Assembly (NCBI GenBank): GCA_012522855.1
Contig: JAAYJQ010000012.1
Coordinates: 62,001-126,000, forward strand
Direction of reading: 5' to 3'
Source of the DNA: Bacteroidales bacterium
GTDB taxonomy: Bacteria; Bacteroidota; Bacteroidia; Bacteroidales; UBA932
DNA length: 64,000 nucleotides
Shown here one piece after another: positions 9,168 through 17,564 of this stretch. Made by a program: the position numbers and the translations under genes. The number at the start of each line of letters is the position of its first letter. Position 1 is the first letter of the stretch. A model generated the notes under the pieces. The model had not been told where the DNA came from. It did not search any database and saw nothing but the letters and a program-made list of their open reading frames with translations.

Positions 9168-11045
9168 ATGCGTCTCGGAAAAGTCATTTTGGGAATCGTC
9201 GCGCTAGCCCTGAGCGGAGTCGTAACATCCGCGCAGGGTACCCGGGTGAGGTTCGCCTTTCTCACGGACCTGCATTACGCGACAGACAGTCCCGCCGTCT
9301 CGGATCTGCGGACCTGCATCCGGGATCTCAATACCCGGAACGATCTGGATTTTGTGCTGGTGGGGGGCGACCTCACCGAATTCGGTTCCGATGAGGAGAT
9401 CTTCGGAGTCAAGAAAATGCTGGATTCTTTGCGGTGCAAGTATTATGTCGTGGCCGGAAACCATGATTCCAAGTGGTCGGAAAGCGGTTGCAATACCTTC
9501 CGGGATGTCTTCGGGTACGAACGCTTCGCGTTTAACTGCAAGGGGTGGCGGTTCATAGGGTGCAACAGCGGGCCCGACATGCGGATGGCTCCCGCCCTGC
9601 TCCCGCAAGAAAGCCTGCAGTGGCTCAAGGAGCTCCCTCCCGGCGAGAAGACGGTCTTTGTCAACCACTATCCGCTGGACTCTTCGATGCTCAACTACTT
9701 CGATGTGACCCGTGAACTGAAACGGATCGGAACCCGCCTCGTCATCGGGGGGCACTGGCATTCGGACGTTGCGCTGAATTATGACGGACTGCCCGGCGTG
9801 CTCTGCCGTTCGACCCTGTCCGCCGGCAACCGTCCCGGCTATACGGTTTTTACCTTGGACGGGGACCGCGTTTCCGCCTCCGAATGCAGGATTTACGGAT
9901 CCACTACGGTGCGTTTCGAGCCGTGGTACTGCCGTACGCTTACTGAGGTGCATGACACGGTGACGTACGATGCGGACGGCCTGCCCGCCGACTATCCTTG
10001 GATGCGATTCGATGTAAATGAGAAACAGACCCCCTTGAAACAGGTCTGGAAGCGGACCGACGACAGCAACATCGCCGCAGGTTTCGCGTGGGACAGGGGA
10101 TGGGCTTGGTACCCTACGACTTCGGGCATGATCCGCTGCCTGTACTCGGAAGATGGCCGCTGTCTGTGGTCGAAACAATTTCCCGGCAAGATCTTCTCCA
10201 CCCCTGCTGTTGCGAAAAACACCCTCGTTTTCGGCTGCGCGGACGGGAACGTCTATGCGCTGAGGGCCAAGTCCGGCCGGTTACTATGGAAGTATTCCGC
10301 TCGCAAATCCGTGTTGGGAAGTCCGGTTCTGTACGGAGGAAAGGTGTACATCGGGGCTTCCGACGGGGCTTTTCGGGCGCTGGATCTGAAGTCCGGGCGG
10401 CCCGTCTGGACCTTTTCCGATGTCGAAGGCTTTGTCGAAAGCCGTCCGTATGTGGATGCGGAGCAGGTCGTATTCGGCAGCTGGGGCGGGCGGCTCTATT
10501 CCCTGGATCCGGACAGGGGCTCTCTCCAGTGGAGTTGGAAGAGCCCGCGAGAATCCCGGATGTACTCTCCTGCGGCAACCTGGCCGGTCAAAGCAGCCGG
10601 CAAGATCTTTATCGCGGTTCCGGACCGACGGCTGTATGTGCTGGATGCCCGGACGGGAAAGGAAATCAAGCATTTCGACAACGTGGCGCGGGAGGCGGTG
10701 GGTCTCTCGGCGGACGGAAAGACCGTCTACTGCAAAGCCATGTCCGGAACGCTGACGGCCTTGGATGCCGAAACACTGGCCATTCGTTGGCAGGTGGACG
10801 GGCGGACCGGCTATGATATTTCTCCCACTGCGATCGTTGAAGCCGGCGGGATGGTGCTGCTTCCGACGGACAAGGGCAACCTGCTCCTCTTCGATACACG
10901 GGGAACCTATCTGGGCGCCCGGAAGATTTCCACGGCTTTGGTGAATCCGCTGACCGTATGGACCGATTCGCGCGGGCGTAGACTGCATCTTCTGGTCTCA
11001 ACGATGGACGGAACCATTGCCTATTTACAAGAACAAAACCAATGA
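9168..11045 (+). CDS. Exported metallophosphoesterase fused to PQQ-like beta-propeller
   Basis: A 625-residue two-domain protein. The start at 9168 gives a signal peptide (MRLGKVILGIVALALSGVV, cut near TSAQG). Residues ~25-250 are a calcineurin-like metallophosphoesterase with all metal motifs: FLTDLHYATD, LVGGDLTEFG, VVAGNHDSKW, VNHYPLD and GGHWHSD. Residues ~320-625 are repeated PQQ-type propeller blades (WYPTTSGMIRCLYSEDG, VYALRAKSGRLLWKYS, LYSLDPDRGSLQWSW and others), probably a binding platform rather than a dehydrogenase. It is followed after seven bases by the GH2 gene, so the two are likely co-expressed. The natural phosphoester substrate is unknown. Confidence 0.88.
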   Translation: MRLGKVILGIVALALSGVVTSAQGTRVRFAFLTDLHYATDSPAVSDLRTCIRDLNTRNDLDFVLVGGDLTEFGSDEEIFGVKKMLDSLRCKYYVVAGNHDSKWSESGCNTFRDVFGYERFAFNCKGWRFIGCNSGPDMRMAPALLPQESLQWLKELPPGEKTVFVNHYPLDSSMLNYFDVTRELKRIGTRLVIGGHWHSDVALNYDGLPGVLCRSTLSAGNRPGYTVFTLDGDRVSASECRIYGSTTVRFEPWYCRTLTEVHDTVTYDADGLPADYPWMRFDVNEKQTPLKQVWKRTDDSNIAAGFAWDRGWAWYPTTSGMIRCLYSEDGRCLWSKQFPGKIFSTPAVAKNTLVFGCADGNVYALRAKSGRLLWKYSARKSVLGSPVLYGGKVYIGASDGAFRALDLKSGRPVWTFSDVEGFVESRPYVDAEQVVFGSWGGRLYSLDPDRGSLQWSWKSPRESRMYSPAATWPVKAAGKIFIAVPDRRLYVLDARTGKEIKHFDNVAREAVGLSADGKTVYCKAMSGTLTALDAETLAIRWQVDGRTGYDISPTAIVEAGGMVLLPTDKGNLLLFDTRGTYLGARKISTALVNPLTVWTDSRGRRLHLLVSTMDGTIAYLQEQNQ

Positions 11046-11052
11046 CAACGAT

Positions 11053-14000
11053 ATGAAAAGAATCTTTTTGCTGATCGCTGCTCTTCCGATAGCGGTTTCC
11101 GCCCTTTCCGAGGAGAAGATGGAACCTTGGCAGGATCCAAACATCTTTGAAGAAAACCGGATGCCGATGTCGGCTACCTTCGTGACTGACCAGCAGCAGA
11201 CCCTTTCTCTGGACGGGATCTGGAAATTCAACTTCAATGAGACCATTGAAGGCCGGACGAAAGGCTTCGAGGCTCCTTCCTATGATGATTCCGATTGGGA
11301 TACCATTCCGGTTCCCGGGATGTGGGAACTGAACGGGTTCGGGGATCCCCTCTATTTGAACATCGGCTATCCTTGGCGCGGCCACTACGCGAACAATCCC
11401 CCCTATCCGGCTTTGGAGCATAACTACGTGGGACAATACCGGAGAACCTTTCAGATCGACGAGTCCTGGTTGGGACGGCAGATTTGCTTGAATATCGGCT
11501 CGGCGACCTCCAACGTGCGGGTTTGGGTGAACGGACGGATGGTGGGTTACAGCGAGGACAGCAAGCTGGAAGCCCGGTTCGACTTGACCCGGTATGTCAA
11601 AGCGGGCGAAAACGTGATCGCCCTCGAGATTTTCCGGTGGTGCGACGGAACCTATTTGGAAGACCAGGATTTCTGGCGCTTCTCCGGCATCGCGCGCGGG
11701 GTGTATCTCTACACCCGGGAACAGGAACGGATTGAAGATGTGCATATCGTTGCCGACATGAACGGCCTCCTGACGGTTGATACCCGCACCACGAAAGGCA
11801 TCCAGTCTGTTTCATATGAGGTGCTGGACCCTGCCGGCAAGTCGCTGGGAACCTTTACCGGATCCGGCAAGCAATTCCAGGACGTCTCGCTCTGGAGCGC
11901 CGAGACACCCGCGCTCTACACCTTGAAAGTGACGGCGCAAGATCGTCGGGGCGGCGTGGTTGAAAGCGCTTCCATCCGTTTCGGTTTCCGTACTGTGGAG
12001 ATCAAGAACCGGCAGTTGCTGGTGAACGGTCAGCCGGTGCTCATCAAGGGCGTGAATCGGCACGAAATGAATCCTAAAAAGGGGTATGTGGTTTCCGAAG
12101 CGGATATGCTGAAGGACATCCGCATATTCAAGGAACTGAACGTCAATGCCGTGCGAACGAGCCACTATCCCAATGACCCGCGTTGGTACGACCTCTGTGA
12201 CGAATACGGGATCTACGTGGTGGACGAAGCCAACGTCGAGTCGCACGGAATGGGCTACGGTTCGCGCACGCTGGCGAACCGCGACGACTTCGCCGCCGCC
12301 CATCTGGTTCGTAACCAGCGGGTGGTTATGCGGGATTTCAACCACCCTTCCGTCATCGTCTGGAGCCTCGGCAACGAGGGTGGGAACGGCAAGAATTTCT
12401 ATGCCTGCTATGATTGGATCAGGGCGTACGACAAGACCCGTCCTGTGATGTACGAGCGGGCGGAGGACGATCGGAATACCGACCTCAAATGCCCGATGTA
12501 CATGAGCCCGGATGACTGCGAGAAGTATGCTATCGAGGGCCCGAAGCCGTTGATTCAGTGTGAATATGCCCACGCAATGGGCAATTCGATGGGCAACTTC
12601 AAGGAATATTGGGACCTTATCCGGAAGTATCCTTCCTTCCAGGGAGGCTTTATCTGGGATTTCGTGGATCAGGCGATCCGCTGGCCTTCCCGGGAGGGCG
12701 GTACCGACCACATTTTCGCCTTCGGCGGGGATTTCAATCAATATGATCCCTCGGACGGCTCGTTCAACTCCAACGGCGTGATCGCGGCGGACCGCAGCCT
12801 GCATCCGCATGCGTACGAGGTGCGCTACCAGTACCGGAACATCCTGACTTCCGGTGAACCGGCCTCGGACGGAAAGATCCGGGTTTACAACGAATTTTTC
12901 TTCAAAGATCTCAGCAACTGCCGGATGCAGTGGTCGCTGGTCGCGGATGGTATCGTGGTTGAAACCGGGATCGTTGAAGATCTGGACGTCGCTCCGCAGC
13001 AGACACGGGAAATCCGCCTTCCGCTGCCGGATGCCCGGAGGTTGGACATTATGGGCGAGCGAGGAGACATCTATTTGAATGTCAGCTACCTGCTGAAGCG
13101 GCAGGAAGGACTGCTTGCTGCGGGAACAGAGGTGGCCTATGACCAACTCCTCCTCCGCGCATGCGACCGGCCTGTCTTCATGGCCGGATCCGCCGCGGTT
13201 CCGGAGAATCCGGTCCGGTACGAAGTGACGGAGTACGAACATCTGTTCTCCGGCCTGCTGGGACGGGACGGTGGATCGGTCGGTATCTGGGAGGCCTCTT
13301 TCGACCGGGGGACGGGAGCGCTCTCCGGCTATAGGCTTGACGGCTCGGAACTGATTGCGGAACCGCTGATGCCTTGTTTCAGCCGGGCGCCGGTGGAGAA
13401 TGACATGGGGGCCCGGATACACGAGGCGCTGGGTGTGTGGCGGTATCCCGAATTCGAGGTCAAGTCCATGACTGTGCAACAGCAGGACGACGGCTATTCC
13501 GTCCGGGTGGTCTATCTGCCCGTGGCGAACGGGGCTGCGACTGTGGAAATGTCCTACCGGATCCATCCCGACGGCTCCATCGCCGGGATCGAAGCAATGA
13601 AGGATGCGGACGGCAAACTCTCCGAGGCCCCTGATTTGTTCCGCTTCGGAATGACATTCACCATGCCCGGAACCTATTCGACCGTCGATTTCTATGGCAA
13701 AGGCCCTTGGGAGAACTATTGCGACCGGAACAGCGGGGCCCTTGTCGGACGCTACACCCAATCCGTGAACGAGCAGTATCACTACGGCTATGTGCGTACG
13801 CAGGAGTCCGGAACCAAGACCGGATTACGGTATTTCCGGCTCCTTGATTCCGATGGAAGCGGACTGGAGATCACTTCGGATGAGAAATTTTCAGCTTCCG
13901 CCCTTCCGTTCTCCATCGCGATGTTGGATTGCGTGGAACATGGGACGCCGCAGCGGGCAAATCCCACGAACGTTCAGGCCGGTGAAGCCCGCCATTCCCT

Positions 14001-14181
14001 CAATTTCAAGGCGATTGCCCATGAAAACGACAGGGCGAACGGCAAGACCTACGTGAACTTCGACTTGAAGCAGATGGGGGTCGGCGGCATTAACACCTGG
14101 GGTGCCTGGCCGCTGGAGCCGTACCGCATCCATGCCGCCGAGCGCGAATTCCGCTTCCTCCTCCGCCCGATTGTAAACTGA
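11053..14181 (+). CDS. Exported GH2 beta-galactosidase
   Basis: A 1,042-residue LacZ-type glycoside hydrolase of family GH2. The ATG at 11053 gives a signal peptide (MKRIFLLIAALPIAVSALS), so it acts in the envelope. Domain order is the sugar-binding jelly roll (DGIWKFNFNETIEGRTKGF, FSGIARGVYLY), Ig-like domain, TIM barrel, and beta-sandwich plus C-terminal Bgal_small_N domain (VDFYGKGPWENYCDRNSGA). The acid/base Glu is in SLGNEGGNGKNF and the nucleophile Glu in IQCEYAHAMGNSMGN. It lies seven bases after the phosphoesterase gene. No SusC/D pair is adjacent, so it is not an obvious PUL enzyme; galactosidase specificity rests on family resemblance. Confidence 0.93.
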   Translation: MKRIFLLIAALPIAVSALSEEKMEPWQDPNIFEENRMPMSATFVTDQQQTLSLDGIWKFNFNETIEGRTKGFEAPSYDDSDWDTIPVPGMWELNGFGDPLYLNIGYPWRGHYANNPPYPALEHNYVGQYRRTFQIDESWLGRQICLNIGSATSNVRVWVNGRMVGYSEDSKLEARFDLTRYVKAGENVIALEIFRWCDGTYLEDQDFWRFSGIARGVYLYTREQERIEDVHIVADMNGLLTVDTRTTKGIQSVSYEVLDPAGKSLGTFTGSGKQFQDVSLWSAETPALYTLKVTAQDRRGGVVESASIRFGFRTVEIKNRQLLVNGQPVLIKGVNRHEMNPKKGYVVSEADMLKDIRIFKELNVNAVRTSHYPNDPRWYDLCDEYGIYVVDEANVESHGMGYGSRTLANRDDFAAAHLVRNQRVVMRDFNHPSVIVWSLGNEGGNGKNFYACYDWIRAYDKTRPVMYERAEDDRNTDLKCPMYMSPDDCEKYAIEGPKPLIQCEYAHAMGNSMGNFKEYWDLIRKYPSFQGGFIWDFVDQAIRWPSREGGTDHIFAFGGDFNQYDPSDGSFNSNGVIAADRSLHPHAYEVRYQYRNILTSGEPASDGKIRVYNEFFFKDLSNCRMQWSLVADGIVVETGIVEDLDVAPQQTREIRLPLPDARRLDIMGERGDIYLNVSYLLKRQEGLLAAGTEVAYDQLLLRACDRPVFMAGSAAVPENPVRYEVTEYEHLFSGLLGRDGGSVGIWEASFDRGTGALSGYRLDGSELIAEPLMPCFSRAPVENDMGARIHEALGVWRYPEFEVKSMTVQQQDDGYSVRVVYLPVANGAATVEMSYRIHPDGSIAGIEAMKDADGKLSEAPDLFRFGMTFTMPGTYSTVDFYGKGPWENYCDRNSGALVGRYTQSVNEQYHYGYVRTQESGTKTGLRYFRLLDSDGSGLEITSDEKFSASALPFSIAMLDCVEHGTPQRANPTNVQAGEARHSLNFKAIAHENDRANGKTYVNFDLKQMGVGGINTWGAWPLEPYRIHAAEREFRFLLRPIVN

Positions 14182-14268
14182 TCCGGCGGGCGTAAGTCGC
14201 TGCAGGGTGTACAAAGCGGCGGCGGTACCAACCTGTTATGGCTTGGCAGCAGAAGGCTTCCATGGACA

Positions 14269-14400
14269 CTTCTGTAAGTAGTTGTCAATAAGGTTATTGA
14301 AAAGTACGTCGTGGATGTCTGTACCAAAATCAGGGGAGACATCCACGAGCGTCCTTGTAAGTGTCTGAAAATAAAGTTGTTGAAAAACCACCTGTGGATG
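14269..14400. repeat. Two degenerate direct repeats, 83-base period
   Basis: Bases 14269-14317 and 14352-14400 align without gaps and agree at 31 of 49 positions by hand count. Conserved blocks are TGTAAGT, AATAA, TTGAAAA and GTGGATG. A weaker third start (CTTGTAATTGACC) follows at 14405. The element family is not recognised. Confidence 0.5.
14310..14347. repeat. 11-bp perfect inverted repeat
   Basis: CGTGGATGTCT (14310-14320) is the exact reverse complement of AGACATCCACG (14337-14347), with 16 bases between. There is no T-run on either side, so a recombination or protein-binding site is as likely as a terminator. It overlaps the end of the first direct repeat. Confidence 0.55.
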
Positions 14401-14604
14401 CCTTCCTTGTAATTGACCGAGAACTGGTTGGAGGACATTAGATGGTTGATTAATTAGTTCCCTTTTTGACGAATCACTGTTAAGATATACGCCTGCACGG
14501 AGGTTCGTGCATGGAAAACCGAATTTTTGGGAGGATTTTCAGAATTATTCACAACAAAGATTCGGGGAAGAACCGCTATCATTGCGAATAAACGCGCTAA
14601 AAGT

Positions 14605-14802
14605 ATGAATAGAAGAGAAGTTTTGAAGGTCATGGGTGCGTCCTTCGCCGCGACCGTGATGGCCGGGGTCAAGAGACTTGTGCGACCGTGCATGAGGGAT
14701 GGCCCCGAAGGGGCGGACCGGTCCGGTGGCTCCCTGCGCTTTTCCGCTGCACGGCTGAAACAAAGCATCCGGACCTTGCGGGGTCCGGATGCATATTCAT
14801 GA
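14605..14802 (+). pseudogene. Truncated start of a Tat-exported protein
   Basis: From ATG 14605 the frame reads MNRREVLKVMGASFAATVMAG, a convincing twin-arginine signal of the kind found on Bacteroidota oxidoreductases. After ~25 residues it turns into low-complexity sequence (KRLVRPCMRDGPEGADRSGG) without a recognisable fold, and it stops inside the glyA terminator. The likeliest reading is the 5' remnant of a deleted Tat-substrate gene whose body was lost by rearrangement. A genuine small exported peptide of 65 residues is less likely. Confidence 0.4.
14765..14792 (-). terminator. Rho-independent terminator of glyA
   Basis: An 11-bp perfect stem (14765-14775 with 14782-14792) with a six-base loop, about 24 bases past the glyA stop. 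On the minus strand it is followed by TTTGTTTC. Confidence 0.75.
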
Positions 14803-14815
14803 ATATGTCCAGTTG

Positions 14816-16144
14816 CTAGTACTTGTTGAGGGGACGGCCGGCGGTCATGTTGTGTACCTTGCGGCGCACTTCCTCCAGTACGGCCTGATAGGCATCCTTG
14901 CCCTCTTCCGTGACACCGTTGACGTAGTCGGCGTGGGCGGCGACCGCGGTGAGAACCATGTCGATCAGTTCGACCATGTCCTTCATGTCCTTCTCCACGA
15001 AGCCGCGGGATGTAACGGCCGGGGTGCCGACTCGGAAACCTGAGGTTTTGAAGGGGGAACGGTTGTCAAACGGAACCATGTTCTTGTTGATCGTGATGGC
15101 CGCGTTCTCAAGTTCCCGCTCCGCCATTCTGCCCGTCACGTCGGGGAATTTGGTCCGCAGGTCGATCAGCATCAGGTGGTTGTCGGTGCCGCCGGAAACG
15201 ACCTTGTAGCCGCGGGCAATGAATTCATCGGCCATGACTTGCGCGTTGGCCATCACCTGTTTCTGGTATTCCACAAATTCCGGCTGGGCCGCCTCGTAGA
15301 ACGCCACTGCTTTCGCTGCGATTACATGCTCGAGCGGTCCGCCCTGCACACCGGGGAACACGCTGGAATTGAGGATCGCGCTCATCTTCTTGATTTTGCC
15401 CTTCGGCGTCTTGAGACCCCAGGGGTTGTCGAAATCCTTGCCCATCAGGATCACGCCCCCGCGTGGGCCGCGGAGCGTCTTGTGGGTAGTGGAGGTAACG
15501 ATGTGGGCATATTCGACAGGATTCTTCAGTAGTTTGGCCGCGATCAAACCGGCTGTATGGGCCATGTCGATCCAAAGAATGGCGCCCACCCGGTCCGCGA
15601 TCGCGCGCATCCGTTCGTAGTCCCATTCGCGGGAGTAGGCGGAAGCGCCTCCGATGATGAGTTTCGGTTTGCATTCCAGCGCCGTTTTCTCCATCTGGTC
15701 ATAGTCAACCATTTCAGTTTCCGGATCGAGACCGTAGGAAACGGCGTTATAAAGGATTCCGGAAGCATTCACAGGGGAACCGTGGGTCAGGTGTCCCCCC
15801 TGGGAAAGATCAAGTCCCATGAAGGTGTCGCCCGGTTTCAAACAAGCCATCTGGACAGCCAGATTGGCTTGGGCGCCGGAGTGCGGCTGGACGTTGGCAT
15901 ATTCAGCATCGTAGAGCTCGCAGAGGCGATCGATGGCCAGCTGCTCGATCTGATCGATGACTTCACAGCCTCCGTAGTAACGCTTTCCCGGGTAACCCTC
16001 CGCATACTTGTTGGTGCAGACGGTGCCCATGGCTTCCATCACCTGGTCTGTGACATAATTTTCCGAAGCGATCAACTCCAGTCCGGAAGACTGGCGTTCT
16101 TTTTCTTTCTTGATCAGATCAAAAATCTGAATATCCTGTTTCAT
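14816..16144 (-). CDS. glyA: Serine hydroxymethyltransferase
   Basis: PLP enzyme that interconverts serine and glycine while charging tetrahydrofolate with a one-carbon unit; cytosolic. The 442-residue protein shows [12 protein letters not shown] near residue 20, the [16 protein letters not shown] loop, [13 protein letters not shown], and the PLP-lysine motif [14 protein letters not shown] near residue 240. It has its own promoter and terminator, so it is a monocistronic housekeeping gene, divergent from the RNA methyltransferase gene. Start context and length agree with the family. Confidence 0.98.
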   Translation of the reverse strand: MKQDIQIFDLIKKEKERQSSGLELIASENYVTDQVMEAMGTVCTNKYAEGYPGKRYYGGCEVIDQIEQLAIDRLCELYDAEYANVQPHSGAQANLAVQMACLKPGDTFMGLDLSQGGHLTHGSPVNASGILYNAVSYGLDPETEMVDYDQMEKTALECKPKLIIGGASAYSREWDYERMRAIADRVGAILWIDMAHTAGLIAAKLLKNPVEYAHIVTSTTHKTLRGPRGGVILMGKDFDNPWGLKTPKGKIKKMSAILNSSVFPGVQGGPLEHVIAAKAVAFYEAAQPEFVEYQKQVMANAQVMADEFIARGYKVVSGGTDNHLMLIDLRTKFPDVTGRMAERELENAAITINKNMVPFDNRSPFKTSGFRVGTPAVTSRGFVEKDMKDMVELIDMVLTAVAAHADYVNGVTEEGKDAYQAVLEEVRRKVHNMTAGRPLNKY

Positions 16145-16191
16145 ATTGTCTGACTGTTTATACGTCCCCGGGAAAAAGCCGGTTTGGACAC

Positions 16192-16199
16192 CAAATATA
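16192..16199 (-). promoter_or_regulatory. glyA -7 promoter box
   Basis: On the minus strand TATATTTG, exact consensus, 47 bases before the glyA ATG. It is back to back with the trmH-family box at 16221-16228, leaving only 21 bases between them. Confidence 0.65.
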
Positions 16200-16220
16200 A
16201 GATTAAAAAACCATTTTTGC

Positions 16221-16228
16221 TATATTTG
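16221..16228 (+). promoter_or_regulatory. -7 promoter box of RNA methyltransferase gene
   Basis: TATATTTG, exact consensus, nine bases before the ATG at 16238, giving a very short leader. Confidence 0.65.
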
Positions 16229-16237
16229 TTTTTTCAA

Positions 16238-16837
16238 ATGCAAAACACAGTGAAGGATAGGAAATTACTGAATATTGAACTGGGACGGGTGACCCCGGAA
16301 GAATACCGGATGCTTCCGGAATCCGGACGGGTCGTGGTACTGGACAACATCCGAAGCGTCTACAATGTCGGTTCCGCTTTCAGGACTTGCGATGCCTTCC
16401 GGGTCGACAAGATTTACCTTTGTGGAATATGCGCCCTTCCGCCTTCCGCTGAAATCCGCAAGACGGCCCTCGGGGCTGAGGAAAGCGTGGCCTGGGAACA
16501 CTACGAAGACACTCTCTCCGCTGTGCGCGAACTTCGCAGCCAGGGGTACACGGTGGTCAGCGTGGAACAGACGGTGCATTCCGTCCCGTTGGATACCTTT
16601 CGTCCCGATTCTTGGGATTCTTCCCGAGGAACCGGGAAAAAATATGCTCTGGTGTTCGGCAACGAAGTCGACGGTGTCGGACAGGAGGTCGTGGACGCTT
16701 CCGACTTTTCGCTGGAAATCCCGCAGTTCGGCACCAAGCATTCTCTGAATGTTGCTGTGAGCATCGGAGTCGTGCTCTGGCATTTTTCGGCTAACGCTCC
16801 AGCCAAGCAAGAAAATCATCCACACGGGAACGGCTGA
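16238..16837 (+). CDS. SpoU/TrmH-family RNA 2'-O-ribose methyltransferase
   Basis: A SPOUT-fold SAM-dependent RNA methyltransferase of 199 residues. The three knot motifs are present: VVVLDNIRSVYNVGSAFRTC (Asn/Arg motif 1), YALVFGNEVDGV (motif 2) and FGTKHSLNVAVSIGVVLW (motif 3). The start at 16238 is chosen over an upstream in-frame one because it follows the promoter box directly and matches family N-termini. Lacking an extra RNA-binding domain, it resembles small tRNA-type members, but the modified nucleotide cannot be told. Its 3' end overlaps the convergent response regulator gene by 47 bases. Confidence 0.9.
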   Translation: MQNTVKDRKLLNIELGRVTPEEYRMLPESGRVVVLDNIRSVYNVGSAFRTCDAFRVDKIYLCGICALPPSAEIRKTALGAEESVAWEHYEDTLSAVRELRSQGYTVVSVEQTVHSVPLDTFRPDSWDSSRGTGKKYALVFGNEVDGVGQEVVDASDFSLEIPQFGTKHSLNVAVSIGVVLWHFSANAPAKQENHPHGNG

Positions 16838-17564
16838 CGGTGAGATCAGGTACGGTGTGCAGGTTTTTCGACAGCGCGATGGAGGGTGTGACGCGCAAGC
16901 GTCCGCCCAACAGTTTCGTGAGGCTTTCGACGGCGTCCTTGGTGATGATGCAGCTCCGGGAGATCTTGAAGAATCGTTCGGGATCCAGTTCGGTCAGCAG
17001 GGTATCCAGCGAGGAATCAACAATGTAGAAAGTCCCGTCTCGGGTGACTACGTGGTTGACCTTGTTTTCAGAAAAGAAAAAAGCCACTTCGGAGGTCTTG
17101 ACCGGAACGATCCGGTCGTTGAATCGCACCAGATACCGCTCTTTGTATTCTTGGATCGGAGTCTTGCGCGCGATGGCGTTGAGCAGCGCATTGACGTCCA
17201 TCCGCTTCGGAACTTGCCGGCATCGTTCGACGGCCCGGTTCAGGGCCAGCGGATCGATCGGTTTCAACAGGTAATCGATGGAACCCGCCTCGAAGGCTTT
17301 GATGGCGTAGCCGTCGTATGCGGTCGTCATGACGACATGCGCCTTCACCGGCACCTGCCGGAAGATCTCGAAGCATGCTCCGTCCGACAATTCCACGTCC
17401 ATGAAGATCGTGTCGGCCGTATGGGCCGGATTGCTGAGCCATGCCACCGACGCTTGGACGGAACCGCATTCTCCAACCACTTCGATGTCGGGGAAATGGG
17501 TGGCCAGAAGTTTCTTCAGATTGTTTCTGGCCATGAGTTCGTCTTCGATGATCAGTACTTTCAT
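16791..17564 (-). CDS. LytTR-family response regulator
   Basis: A 257-residue response regulator. Residues 1-~120 are the receiver: IIEDELMARNN acidic pocket, phospho-acceptor Asp in TIFMDVELSDG, TTAYDGYAIKAFEAGSIDYL and the KPID switch Lys. Residues ~150-255 are a LytTR DNA-binding domain (RYLVRFNDRIVPVKTSEVAF, FFKISRSCIITKDAVESL). Its start codon overlaps the kinase stop as ATGA, so the pair is translationally coupled. It is divergent from the starch utilization genes that begin at 19085, which makes it the best candidate regulator of that locus; no SusR or hybrid two-component sensor is present. Confidence 0.93.
   Translation of the reverse strand: MKVLIIEDELMARNNLKKLLATHFPDIEVVGECGSVQASVAWLSNPAHTADTIFMDVELSDGACFEIFRQVPVKAHVVMTTAYDGYAIKAFEAGSIDYLLKPIDPLALNRAVERCRQVPKRMDVNALLNAIARKTPIQEYKERYLVRFNDRIVPVKTSEVAFFFSENKVNHVVTRDGTFYIVDSSLDTLLTELDPERFFKISRSCIITKDAVESLTKLLGGRLRVTPSIALSKNLHTVPDLTVSRSRVDDFLAWLER

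Larger units (their letters stand above)
14182..14604. other. Non-coding stretch between GH2 gene and glyA
   Basis: Apart from the repeat and palindrome listed separately, I see no supported gene here: open frames are short, run into lacZ in antisense or lack a start context. No tRNA cloverleaf is apparent. The DNA is AT-richer than the flanks and looks like relic or mobile-element scar DNA. Confidence 0.5.

Noticed and set aside
11812-13782. Long minus-strand open frame opposite the GH2 gene
   Set aside because: Same antisense artefact; the GH2 catalytic motifs lie on the plus strand and the antisense product has no signal or domain.
14049-14438. Minus-strand frame overlapping the lacZ end and the repeat region
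   Set aside because: Half of it is antisense to lacZ and the rest is low-complexity across degenerate repeats; no start context or homology.
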